Notes: generated from the sequence alone by a model not told the origin. DNA of 12,563 bases from Trichodesmium sp. jk18x7bins.61 (GCA_022822685.1 JAJEAQ010000125.1:1-12563), one strand, 5' to 3'; shown: positions 1 through 6,955, counted from the stretch's first letter. Translations and numbers: made by a program.

Positions 1-1292
1 AGATATTATAGATTTTCAACCAGAGAAAAATATCAAGCCACTATTGGATACCTATCTGATGCTCCCAATATGCCAATGTCAATTGTTGTCATAAATTTGG
101 AAATTATGATCAAGGTGGTTATGGAGAAGCAAAGCATAGTGTTATTTTTGGTCAAAATGGTTCTGGTAAAACTGTCATTGCTTTAACTAAATGTGCTTGT
201 GAGTTAGTACAAAACTCTCAAATGGGATGTTTAATTCCTGATACAGCAGGCGATATAATAAAACATGGTTCCCATAATAGAGGTAGCTTTAAGTTGAGTT
301 TTCTTGAATTATTAGAAAAAGGTTGTCGCCAGGCAGAATAAATCAGTATTGAGGATATTCAACTTACCTCTAAAAGCATATTCAAAGAATTGCTAACTCC
401 TCTTCTTAGAGAAAAATTAAATACCGCAACAGACAACGCTTCTAGGTTAGCCGAAAAAATCACAGAATTATTATTTGAAAAAACGTAGATATTACAAAAG
501 CACAACCAGATGTAGTTTTAGATTTGATAGTGAAAAATGTTGCTTCTGTTTTTAGCGCAAAAAAACTAAAGATGACAAAACAGAAGCTGCAATTTCATTG
601 ACACAAGCACCACTAAAACGAGAATTTGTAAAATCTTACGAAACTAAGGTTCTGAAGTTTTTTGAAGGTAAATATGTGATGTCAAAATTGGTTGATGATT
701 TTCTAGATAATGGTCGCATTATTTTGCTAAATATGACAACATATTCTGAAGAAGAATAGGGAAATGTGATGTATGAAATTTTCAATTAGATTAAATATAA
801 ATCGGAGAGAGATTATAAAGCTTTTGGCAAAACAAGAAATGGATTAATCGTTTTGGATGAAAGTCCGCGGTGGTGTCCTCAAGGTGGTGGAGATAACATC
901 ACCTCCATTATAATCGATGCTTATAACACTACCCGAAAATTGGGAATCGGGTGGGTGATTATTTCTCAAAGGATTACAGCGATAGATAAAAATATTTTGG
1001 CTCAAGCACATACTAAGTTTATAGGCCGGAGAATGGGTGTAGGTGCTGATGCCATATCAAAGCTTTATTCGATAATGATGGATGGGCAATGTATCAATCT
1101 TTGAGTTTGAGAGGTGGTTTCTTTTGGCTGGCAGCAGGGCATCAAGTCAATTACGGAGAAGCTTCTCAGTATATGGCATTTGATTCTTTTAGCGGAAATG
1201 CTGCTGAGAAATTGATAAAAGCTAATCCTCAGATTTGGGTAGATTCAAATATACAGGAGCTAGGAGTCACGAGTTATAACAAGTTGGGATAA
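1..1292 (+). pseudogene. Decayed HerA/VirB4-like (DUF87-type) ATPase gene, 5' end outside window
   Basis: The remains read through several frames as one P-loop ATPase of the HerA/VirB4 kind, which pumps DNA or drives conjugative secretion at the membrane. A Walker A motif GQNGSGKT lies at 150-173, a Walker B-like IVLDES at about 847-864, and a sensor-like stretch VIISQRITAIDKNILAQAHT follows at about 955-1014, typical of HerA-type proteins. Lesions seen: a frame change near 105; in-frame stops at 339-341, 757-759 and 787-789; frame changes at the A runs 478-483 and 559-565; and another near 1080. Adding one A to each of the two A runs restores the frame, and the three stops are all explained by CAA/CAG to TAA/TAG changes. 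The last part, 1089-1292, is the C-terminal tail in a new frame, ending in TAA. Neighbours give no operon context. The ATPase class is well supported; the exact subfamily (conjugation, DNA repair or phage defence) is not. Confidence 0.75.
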
Positions 1293-1370
1293 TTAGTAAT
1301 CCACCAAACTAATACCGTTTCACGGAAGTCAACCCCTGTTATGGGAGAGAGAAAAAAAGCGTCTTCATTG

Positions 1371-1410
1371 AACACAAAAAACAGAGGCTGTAATTAACCT
1401 CTCCTTTTTT
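1371..1410. terminator. Weak, possibly bidirectional intrinsic terminator
   Basis: A 5-bp stem AGAGG (1383-1387) / CCTCT (1398-1402) has a 10-nt loop. On the plus strand it is followed by CC and six T; on the minus strand it is followed by G and six T. It could end transcription from the ATPase relic. The stem is short, so activity is uncertain. Confidence 0.4.
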
Positions 1411-1475
1411 ATTGGGAATTGCGATCTCGGAACCCATTTGATAATTTCCCCAAGAAGACTAATAAATCAAGCTTC

Positions 1476-1525
1476 GTAGTTGCCCTAACCACGCTATATT
1501 TATACTGGCGCTCAAGCGCAACTAC
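1476..1525. repeat. Palindromic repeat with 8-bp inverted ends
   Basis: GTAGTTGC at 1476-1483 is perfectly complementary to GCAACTAC at 1518-1525. An inner palindrome GCGC-TCAA-GCGC lies at 1508-1519. A similar end, TTGCAACTACAAA, recurs near 12531, so this may be a dispersed cyanobacterial palindromic element. That dispersal is inferred from only two sightings. Confidence 0.45.
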
Positions 1526-1582
1526 AAACAAAGTATTTTATATTGAGTAATTTTGGCAAGATGTACTAACTTATTGCTATTT

Positions 1583-1705
1583 ATGATTAGCCATACTCCT
1601 GAACCTGTGCGATTGCGAGTTCCTGGAGATTCTGCCAAAGTAGTAGACAGTCAGCAAAAGTTACATATTATTACAAATAATACAAAAAGGATAGTATATA
1701 TTTAG
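1583..1705 (+). CDS. Possible 40-residue small ORF directly upstream of the DUF7873-like gene
   Basis: An ATG at 1583 opens 40 codons ending in TAG at 1703-1705. The next base starts the ATG of the following gene, so the two would be translationally coupled if this one is used. The peptide begins MISHTPEPVRLRVPGDSAKV and is basic and soluble, with no membrane segment. The frame stays open upstream only to the TGA at 1544-1546, so TTG at 1553 or 1574 could also start it. No Shine-Dalgarno sequence is evident. I do not recognise it; it may be a leader peptide, the leftover end of a lost gene, or chance. Confidence 0.25.
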   Translation: MISHTPEPVRLRVPGDSAKVVDSQQKLHIITNNTKRIVYI

Positions 1706-2437
1706 ATGGCACGGCTAAATCAAATCATTGCGATTGAAAAAGGAATCAAAAGTCGATCAGTACAGGAACTAGCAGAAGCTCAAAAAGCTTTGCAGAAACC
1801 CGCTTTACTTTCCGGCATCTCTCGCACCTATCGACCTAAAGATGAGGAGGGAGAACAACTTCCACCAGAATCAAAAAAGGTGAAAGTCAAAGCAGAAGAA
1901 ATAATCCGCAATACCTCGGAAGTTTTAACAAAACTATTCAATACAACAGCAACTAAGGATTGGACAAACTGTCAGGCCCGCGCTGATGTAGTAGTGGATG
2001 GTCAAACTCTTTTGACTCAAGCTCCAGTTACTTATCTGCTATTTCTCGAAAAGGATCTCACAGACTTACGCACCTTTATCAAGAAATTACCTGTTTTGGA
2101 TGCAGCGGAAACTTGGACGTTTGACGAGCCTTCCGATTGTTGGGCAACAGAGCCAGTTCAAACTCTGCGAACTTTCAAGACTCCCCGCAACCATGTTAAA
2201 GCAGAAGCAACAGAACATCATCCAGCTCAAGTCGAAGTCTATTATGAGGATGTGACTATTGGATATTGGCGCACAGTCAAATCTTCTGGCGCACTACCCG
2301 CACGTCGCGTGAATGAAATGCTCGGAAAGTTAGAAAAGCCTTCACAAGCTGTTAAGTTTGCTCGTAAAGAAGCCAATAATACTGAGGTAGAAGAGCAAAG
2401 AGTTGGTGAACGAATTTTTCAATATTTATTTAGTTAA
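1706..2437 (+). CDS. Conserved protein of unknown function, DUF7873-like
   Basis: 243 residues, intact, ATG start; the purine-rich AAGGAT at 1687-1692 is rather far upstream for a ribosome binding site. From memory it closely resembles a family (DUF7873) common in actinobacteria such as Streptomyces and patchy elsewhere, with the same characteristic phrases: PALLSGISRTYRPKDEEGEQ (about 32-51), a central ATKDWTNCQARADVVVDG (about 82-99), VPRNHVKAEAT-like text (about 160-168), HPAQVEVYYEDV (about 172-183) and SGALPARRVNEM (about 194-205). The N-terminus starts as a helix-rich, charged segment. There is no signal peptide, membrane span or known catalytic motif. Function is unknown. It sits alone between relic DNA and a tRNA-like structure, so accessory origin or transfer from a distant bacterium is plausible but inferred. 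Confidence 0.8.
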   Translation: MARLNQIIAIEKGIKSRSVQELAEAQKALQKPALLSGISRTYRPKDEEGEQLPPESKKVKVKAEEIIRNTSEVLTKLFNTTATKDWTNCQARADVVVDGQTLLTQAPVTYLLFLEKDLTDLRTFIKKLPVLDAAETWTFDEPSDCWATEPVQTLRTFKTPRNHVKAEATEHHPAQVEVYYEDVTIGYWRTVKSSGALPARRVNEMLGKLEKPSQAVKFARKEANNTEVEEQRVGERIFQYLFS

Positions 2438-2928
2438 TTAAGTTGCTAAATTTTATAGTTTGAGTTAATATTTAATTGGAGTACAAATTCAATATTAAAC
2501 TTTAATTTAAACCGTACAATCATAATAGTGTCAGTTCGATTCTGACCTTCGTTACATCAACGAAGTAGCCCAAATAGGCAGAGGCAATGTTTTGTACAAC
2601 ATCAAAATTAAGCTATTACTCCAAGCTGAATATTCACTGCCGTCGCGAGAACGATTTTCTGAGAACAATATCATTGAGATACTGGCTCGTATCCAGTTCC
2701 CTGCTCCTACTTGCAAGGATAGCTTAATAGGAAAAGCGCAATGATGAAAAACTAAATCCCAGAGTTAAAAGCGATCGCGTATGCAATTCGGTAGTAAAAT
2801 GGATCCCTAGGTAAGGACAGAACTTAGGGCACCACATTATTTTGGTAGTCACCTAGGAAAAATAAGAAAACATTTTTAACTCACTTTGCTCTCCCCAACT
2901 TGATAATGTATTTATTTTTTCAAGTGAT
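2438..2928. other. Gene-free stretch carrying the permuted tRNA and flanking inverted repeats
   Basis: No protein gene is visible. 2438-2529 is very AT-rich. TAATAG (2523-2528), just upstream of the T-arm, is complementary to CTATTA (2613-2618), just beyond the anticodon arm. ATTAAGCTAT (2607-2616) pairs perfectly with ATAGCTTAAT (2719-2728) and encloses about 100 nt that includes a GATAC/GTATC hairpin (2678-2693). Further on, CCTAGGT (2806-2812) and ACCTAGG (2851-2857) form another inverted repeat. A HIP1 octamer is at 2771. I looked for group I and group II intron core motifs on both sides of the tRNA and did not recognise any. Confidence 0.55.
2530..2603 (+). tRNA. Candidate circularly permuted tRNA gene (3' half precedes 5' half)
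   Basis: Read in order: T-arm GTCAG (2530-2534), loop TTCGATT (2535-2541, matching the TTCRANY consensus), CTGAC (2542-2546). Next comes a 7-nt strand CTTCGTT (2547-2553), then A (2554, discriminator position), a 4-nt linker CATC (2555-2558), and AACGAAG (2559-2565), which pairs with CTTCGTT over all seven positions. TA (tRNA positions 8-9) follows, then a D-arm with GCC (2568-2570), the invariant-type A and GG of the loop, and GGC (2583-2585). The anticodon arm is ATGTT (2587-2591) / AACAT (2598-2602). The anticodon loop is not the normal 7 nt: it folds as 6 or 8 nt, so the anticodon (TGT for Thr or GTA for Tyr) cannot be assigned. No T-arm follows the 5' half and no D or anticodon arm precedes the 3' half. 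CCA is not encoded. Expression is unknown; it may be a relic. Confidence 0.6.
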
Positions 2929-3891
2929 TTAGCTACGTTCGACTTCAGCTAAAATTTTATCCAAGATTTCTTGAGCACCTTGTTCTCTTAATTTTTGAGC
3001 TAATTGAATACCTAACTCTTCCGCATCATAACTGAGGCCAGCCACAATATCCTTAACTAATTTATGGCCATCTAAACTAGCAACCATACCAGTTAAAGTG
3101 AGGCGATCGCCCTCTATTTTAGTATTTACACCAATAGGAACTTGACAACCACCTTCCAACTCTCTCAGGAAAGCCCGTTCGGCATAACATCTCTGAGCTG
3201 TGGGAGTATCTTCAAGACTATTCAATAAATCTAGAATATCAGTATCTCCGGCACGACATTCTATTCCTAAAGCACCTTGCCCAACTGCATGGAGAGAAAC
3301 TTCCAGTGGTATAGCTTGATGGATGCGATCGCCCATGCCCAATCTTTGCAAACCAGCTACAGCCAAAATCAGGGCGTCATACTCTCCAGCATCCAATTTT
3401 GCCAGTCTAGTATTCAAATTACCACGAACATCTTTAAATTTCAAGTAGGGGTAATGGTGGCGGAGTTGTGCCAAGCGTCTCAGGGAAGATGTACCAATAA
3501 CAGCACCCTCAGGCAAAGTATCAAGTTGTTTATCCAGGAACTTTTCATGCACCACCAAAGCATCTGCCGGATTTTCCCGTTCGGTGACACAACCCAAAAC
3601 TAAACCTTCTGGCAGATTAGTTGATAAATCTTTAAGAGAATGAACTGCCAAGTCAGTTTGATTTTGTAGCATTCCCAGCTCAAGTTCTTTTGTGAATAAC
3701 CCTTTATCCCCAATTTTTGCTAAGGCCACATCTAGGATTTTGTCTCCCTGAGTAGACATAGTGTGGACTTCAAATGTTATGTTTGGGAAGTTTTTCTGGA
3801 GTTGCTCTTGCACCCAATAGGTTTGAACTAAGGCGAGTTGACTTTTACGGGAACCAATCCGAACGGTACGAGTGGGGGCAGATATTGTCAT
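2929..3891 (-). CDS. hemC: Hydroxymethylbilane synthase (porphobilinogen deaminase)
   Basis: 320 residues, the usual family length. It joins four porphobilinogen molecules into hydroxymethylbilane, the linear precursor of haem, chlorophyll, bilins and cobalamin, in the cytoplasm. Seen in the sequence: RIGSRKSQLALVQT (11-24) at the N-terminus; AVHSLKDLS (82-90) with the catalytic aspartate at D88 by alignment to the E. coli enzyme; GTSSLRR (133-139) and VRGNLNTR (155-162), the basic substrate-chain contacts; and LEGGCQVPIG (245-254) with Cys249, which carries the dipyrromethane cofactor. All key residues are present. It is transcribed divergently from thiC across a 232-bp gap. The ATG start gives the expected N-terminus, though no strong ribosome binding site precedes it. 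Two HIP1 octamers lie inside. It is single, not in an operon with other hem genes here. Confidence 0.97.
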   Translation of the reverse strand: MTISAPTRTVRIGSRKSQLALVQTYWVQEQLQKNFPNITFEVHTMSTQGDKILDVALAKIGDKGLFTKELELGMLQNQTDLAVHSLKDLSTNLPEGLVLGCVTERENPADALVVHEKFLDKQLDTLPEGAVIGTSSLRRLAQLRHHYPYLKFKDVRGNLNTRLAKLDAGEYDALILAVAGLQRLGMGDRIHQAIPLEVSLHAVGQGALGIECRAGDTDILDLLNSLEDTPTAQRCYAERAFLRELEGGCQVPIGVNTKIEGDRLTLTGMVASLDGHKLVKDIVAGLSYDAEELGIQLAQKLREQGAQEILDKILAEVERS

Positions 3892-4009
3892 ATCTTAGAA
3901 AATGCTGAAATTAATAAATGTGGTCATCCTTTCTAGACTACCTTAAATTTTGGCCGAAATAGACTATTTTTGAGTATATGAGTTTTATCAACCAACTCCG
4001 AAAAAGTGG

Positions 4010-4015
4010 TATAGT
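4010..4015 (+). promoter_or_regulatory. Putative -10 element of the thiC promoter
   Basis: TATAGT lies about 15 nt upstream of the riboswitch stem, which would place the transcript start near 4021 and keep the whole aptamer in the leader. A -35 box is not clear (TATCAA at 3986-3991 is a weak candidate). Assigned by position and sequence only. Confidence 0.45.
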
Positions 4016-4023
4016 AAAGAACT

Positions 4024-4104
4024 AAGCTAGGGGTGCCTGAAATGTTCAGGCTGAGAAATACCCTTAGAACCTGAGACTGGGTAATACCAGCGGAGGGAAG
4101 CTGT
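4024..4104 (+). promoter_or_regulatory. TPP (thi-box) riboswitch upstream of thiC
   Basis: The canonical thiamin-pyrophosphate aptamer is legible. Closing-stem bases AGCT occur at 4025-4028 and 4099-4102. GGGGTGCC starts the P2 side, CTGAGA lies at 4051-4056, followed by ATACCC (4058-4063) and AACCTGA (4069-4075). GGGTAATACCAGCGGAGGGA ends the aptamer. The thiC ATG is only about 20 nt downstream, its Shine-Dalgarno AAGGGA (4111-4116) follows at once, and no terminator hairpin with a T run lies between. Control is therefore most likely at translation: TPP binding would hide the ribosome site and shut off ThiC when thiamin is plentiful. Binding itself is known for the class; the mode here is inferred. 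Confidence 0.95.
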
Positions 4105-4123
4105 TTATGAAAGGGATAAAAAT

Positions 4124-5503
4124 ATGCGGACAGAATGGATCGTCAAGCGTCGTGGACACAAAAACGTCTCTCAGATGCACTATGCTCGTCAGGGAGTTAT
4201 CACCGAAGAAATGAACTTTGTTGCTAAACGAGAAAATCTCCCTCCTGAGTTAATCCGCACAGAATTAGCTAGGGGACGGATGATTATCCCCGCTAATATT
4301 AACCACACAAACCTGGAACCGATGTGTATTGGTATTGCTTCTCAATGTAAAGTCAATGCTAATATTGGTGCCTCTCCCAACTCCTCTGATATTGATCAGG
4401 AAGTTGATAAACTGAAGCTAGCTGTTAAATATGGTGCTGATACCGTTATGGATCTTTCTACAGGTGGAGGCAACTTAGATGAAATTCGGACTGCCATTAT
4501 CAACGCCTCCCAAGTTCCCATAGGCACAGTACCAGTTTATCAAGCTGTAGAAAGCGTTCATGGCAGAATTGAAAATCTGACTGCCGATGACTTCCTTCAT
4601 ATGATTGAAAAACATGCCCAACAAGGTGTAGATTATCAAACTATCCACGCAGGTATTTTAATTGAACATCTGCCTCTAGTTAGAAATCGAATTACAGGTA
4701 TAGTTTCCCGTGGTGGTGGAATTATTGCTAAGTGGATGCTACATCATCATAAACAAAATCCTCTTTATACCCACTTTGATGACATCATTGAAATCTTTAA
4801 AAAATATGATGTATCTTTCAGTTTAGGTGATTCTTTACGGCCTGGTTGTACTCACGATGCTTCTGATGAAGCTCAGTTGGCAGAATTGAAAACATTGGGG
4901 CAATTAACTCGCCGTGCTTGGGAACATGACGTACAAGTTATGGTAGAAGGCCCCGGTCATGTACCAATGGACCAAATCGAATTTAATGTGAAGAAACAAA
5001 TGGAAGAGTGTTCAGAAGCACCTTTCTATGTTTTAGGTCCATTAGTCACAGATATTGCTCCTGGTTACGATCATATTACTTCTGCTATTGGAGCAGCAAT
5101 GGCTGGTTGGTATGGCACAGCTATGTTGTGTTATGTAACGCCGAAAGAACATTTAGGTTTGCCTGATGCTGAAGATGTCAGAAATGGACTAATTGCTTAT
5201 AAAATTGCTGCCCATGCAGCGGATATTGCTCGTCACCGCCCTGATGCAAGGGGTAGGGATGATGAACTTTCAACTGCTCGTTACAATTTTGATTGGAACC
5301 GTCAGTTTGAGTTATCTTTAGACCCAGAACGAGCAAAAGAATATCACGACGAAACTTTACCTGCAGATATTTATAAAACTGCTGAATTCTGTTCTATGTG
5401 CGGACCAAAATTCTGCCCGATGCAGACTAAGGTTGATGCTGATGCCTTAACAGAATTAGAAAAGTTCTTAGCTCAAGAAAAGGATCCTGTGAGCAAAATC
5501 TGA
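4124..5503 (+). CDS. thiC: Phosphomethylpyrimidine synthase
   Basis: 459 residues, the usual length of the short cyanobacterial form. A radical-SAM enzyme that rearranges aminoimidazole ribotide to hydroxymethylpyrimidine phosphate, the pyrimidine half of thiamin, in the cytoplasm. The C-terminus carries the non-classical iron-sulfur motif CX2CX4C (CSMCGPKFC) with Cys423, Cys426 and Cys431. The barrel core includes the conserved stretches IPANINHTNLEPMCIG (about 55-70), ANIGASPNSS (about 79-88), ADTVMDLSTGGGNLDEIRTA (about 105-124) and MVEGPGHVPMDQIE (about 273-286). Start: ATG at 4124 has AAGGGA 7-8 nt upstream and gives the family N-terminus MRTEW. An out-of-frame ATG at 4107 is ignored. 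It is controlled by the TPP riboswitch directly in front. It appears monocistronic; no thiamin gene follows. Confidence 0.98.
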   Translation: MRTEWIVKRRGHKNVSQMHYARQGVITEEMNFVAKRENLPPELIRTELARGRMIIPANINHTNLEPMCIGIASQCKVNANIGASPNSSDIDQEVDKLKLAVKYGADTVMDLSTGGGNLDEIRTAIINASQVPIGTVPVYQAVESVHGRIENLTADDFLHMIEKHAQQGVDYQTIHAGILIEHLPLVRNRITGIVSRGGGIIAKWMLHHHKQNPLYTHFDDIIEIFKKYDVSFSLGDSLRPGCTHDASDEAQLAELKTLGQLTRRAWEHDVQVMVEGPGHVPMDQIEFNVKKQMEECSEAPFYVLGPLVTDIAPGYDHITSAIGAAMAGWYGTAMLCYVTPKEHLGLPDAEDVRNGLIAYKIAAHAADIARHRPDARGRDDELSTARYNFDWNRQFELSLDPERAKEYHDETLPADIYKTAEFCSMCGPKFCPMQTKVDADALTELEKFLAQEKDPVSKI

Positions 5504-5635
5504 TGTGGGATAAATCCTAGTAGCGCGTCTAGGCTAAAATTGTGGGTAAAAGTTATTGGCCTGGACGCTTTATAGAACCCATTTGAGATATCCTTACCTA
5601 ATCATCAGCCTCACAGTTTCTTGGTTTGATCAAAA

Positions 5636-5674
5636 CCCCGCCCGTTCAGTAAACCCCCCCCCGATCGGACGGGG
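5636..5674. repeat. GC-rich hairpin with a nine-C tract in its loop
   Basis: CCCCGCCCG (5636-5644) pairs with CGGACGGGG (5666-5674) with one C-A mismatch. The loop holds nine consecutive C (5654-5662). It is not followed by T, so it is not a normal terminator. It might be one end of the decayed element that follows. Confidence 0.5.
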
Positions 5675-5759
5675 TATAGAATAAATAGTTCTTCAAGGCC
5701 ATTACAAGGCCGGAAATTACTTGATATACTAGCTACTTCAGAGGCTGATTTTACTTGAA

Positions 5760-6160
5760 AAAGATACCTGCAGGGGTTTTATATAGCGGGGATGAAAGCC
5801 GATTCGGTGACTTCACTCACCTGTATGTGATCATAAAGTTGGTTTGAATTCCCAGAGTGGCGGTATATCCTTGAACTCAAAAGCTAGCATTAAGAGGCCA
5901 AAAGAGGCAGAAAAGTCCTCTATAAAAACCAATGAATTCTAGCTGAATCCGCAACCCGCTAAACTTGATGAATATAAGAAAAAAAACTGTACCGTGAGGC
6001 AGACGGAAACAGTATAATCAGCGCTTGTGTGAGATTGTACCTCTGGGGTTTCAATGCTCAAATCAGGTTCGGGAATAGTGAATATTTCCTTTTGATATTG
6101 TCAGTACAATCGCCGCTCCAAGAATCCCCGTTGCTCGACTCGCGGGGAGCGTCAAGTACT
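5760..6160 (+). pseudogene. Decayed coding-like block, possibly the remains of an IS200/IS605-type element
   Basis: The block is richer in GC than its surroundings. It reads as short open pieces in shifting frames, for example GLNSQSGGISLNSKASIKRP from about 5852, continuing to a TAG near 5939. The stops in that frame (TAG, then TAA, then TGA) are all reachable by C-to-T change from CAG, CAA and CGA. At the end, GAATCCCCG ... CGGGGAGCGTCAAG (6122-6156) forms a hairpin that resembles the right end of cyanobacterial tnpB-carrying elements, where the omega RNA ends. I do not recognise the protein and saw no transposase or TnpB catalytic motif. The element type is a guess based on the terminal hairpin. 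Confidence 0.3.
6121..6156 (+). repeat. Hairpin resembling an IS200/IS605 right end
   Basis: CCCCG (6126-6130) pairs with CGGGG (6143-6147) and is followed by AGCGTCAAG. The pattern AATCCCCG-loop-CGGGGAG-GTCAA is familiar from the 3' ends of tnpB elements in cyanobacteria. Recognition is by memory only; no target motif or left end has been established. Confidence 0.35.
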
Positions 6161-6285
6161 TCACAAGTCTATCTTTGAGAGGAGTGGAAAAAAACTGTTT
6201 CCCCTAATAGTTGTATCAAAAAATTAGGTAAACAATCTCAAAATACAATTCTTAAACTCTTCCTAAAGATTCATAATAAAAAATA

Positions 6286-6315
6286 AAACTCCCCTATTTT
6301 TAAGGGGAGTTTTTT
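6286..6315. terminator. Strong intrinsic terminator, likely bidirectional
   Basis: ACTCCCCT (6288-6295) pairs perfectly with AGGGGAGT (6303-6310) around a 7-nt AT loop. A run of six T (6310-6315) follows on the plus strand, and an A run precedes it, giving T on the other strand. It separates the decayed block from the DUF4327 relic. Which transcript it once ended is unclear. Confidence 0.85.
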
Positions 6316-6580
6316 ACTTTTAAAGTATATACATTTTCTCAAAAAGTGACAGGAAAGGTCTACACAATTATCTGATTTTGAAGGACAGTTATTAAAGTTA
6401 CCAACAATCATCTTTTGAAAACGTCAAAGCAGCTACAGCAAACCAAAAATATTTCCTGGATAATCAAGTATAAGATTCCCATATAAGAGTTATTTGTTTG
6501 ACCAAAAGTTTCATCATCAACCTTGATCATCATTGGTTGTTTACTTAACAAATTTACATATTTACTAGAGGAAAACTCAA

Positions 6581-6804
6581 ATGATTCAAGCTACTATCTA
6601 CTCTCTTGATGCAATCAAAGATGAAGTAAGGGAGAACTATTAAGACAAAAAATTATTAGTCGCCATCAGTCTATTTATACCCTCTGTTGGTATATTCCTA
6701 ATCGGGATTGGCATGAAATTGAATCAGAATTAGAGAGAAACGATTTTCTAGCTAGAGACCGCATTATTGACTTGATTGGTACAGAAGAATGGCGAGAAGA
6801 TTAA
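6581..6804 (+). pseudogene. DUF4327 family protein, frameshifted
   Basis: A good ribosome binding site (AGAGGA, 6567-6572) precedes the ATG at 6581. The first frame reads MIQATIYSLDAIKDEVRENY and stops at 6641-6643. The natural continuation is in another frame from about 6637: LLRQKIISRHQSIYTLCWYI and on to EEWRED with TAA at 6802-6804. Together the two parts match from memory the whole of the small cyanobacterial family DUF4327 (about 70 residues, start MIQATVYSIDAIKDEVRELV, then a conserved SRxQPIYTLC). Function of the family is unknown. Removing two bases near 6633-6636 gives a clean 73-residue product, so the break is a +2 insertion, unless the read is wrong. No codon near the break suggests programmed frameshifting. 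Confidence 0.8.
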
Positions 6805-6852
6805 TTGGTAGTCCTGCATAGTAATGGTAGGGAGTAAAACTTGGTATTCAGC

Positions 6853-6955
6853 TATAGCGCTTCGCGCTGGTATAGTTACAGATTGAAACAGGGTAACTGC
6901 TCAGTAAAAGGAGATTCAATCCTGATTTGTAAATACGCCAGAGCGAAGCGCTATA
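6853..6955. mobile_element. 103-bp foldback (MITE-like) element
   Basis: TATAGCGCTTCGCGCTGG at 6853-6870 is matched in reverse complement by the end at 6938-6955 (CCAGAGCGAAGCGCTATA), with one mismatch in 18. Complementarity continues inward: GATTGAA near 6881 pairs with TTCAATC at 6915-6921. AGTTAC/GTAACT (about 6874 and 6893) offers an alternative local pairing. The whole element can therefore fold back on itself. It carries no ORF. No clear target-site duplication is visible. It may be a MITE, or a repeat extragenic palindrome of the kind common in Nostocales. Confidence 0.6.

Larger units (their letters stand above)
1293..1582. other. Intergenic stretch downstream of the ATPase relic
   Basis: No convincing gene is visible here. 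It contains a short hairpin with T runs on both sides (1371-1410) and an imperfect palindromic repeat (1476-1525), listed separately. The rest is AT-rich sequence without recognisable motifs. Confidence 0.6.
5504..6580. other. Long gene-free region with hairpins and decayed coding-like sequence
   Basis: No intact gene lies between thiC and the DUF4327 relic. A small CCTAG/CTAGG hairpin (5516-5533) follows thiC, without a T run. Listed separately are a GC-rich hairpin (5636-5674), coding-like debris (about 5760-6160), an IS-end-like hairpin (6121-6156) and an intrinsic terminator (6286-6315). From 6316 to 6566 I see only AT-rich sequence. AGAGGA at 6567-6572 is a good ribosome binding site for the DUF4327 relic at 6581. 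Confidence 0.6.

Noticed and set aside
2438..2800. Permuted group I or group II intron around the permuted tRNA
   Set aside because: I looked for intron core motifs (for example a domain V-like hairpin upstream, guide pairing with the ends of the tRNA halves) and found none convincing.
3277..3603. Plus-strand open frame of 108 codons
   Set aside because: It lies wholly inside hemC on the opposite strand, and hemC carries all family motifs; the composition is not protein-like.
4107..4214. ATG at 4107 as an upstream ORF of thiC
   Set aside because: Out of frame with thiC, has no ribosome site of its own, and the known ThiC start at 4124 is well placed.
5516..5533. CCTAG/CTAGG hairpin as the thiC terminator
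   Set aside because: Short stem and no T run after it; left as a note in the region description.
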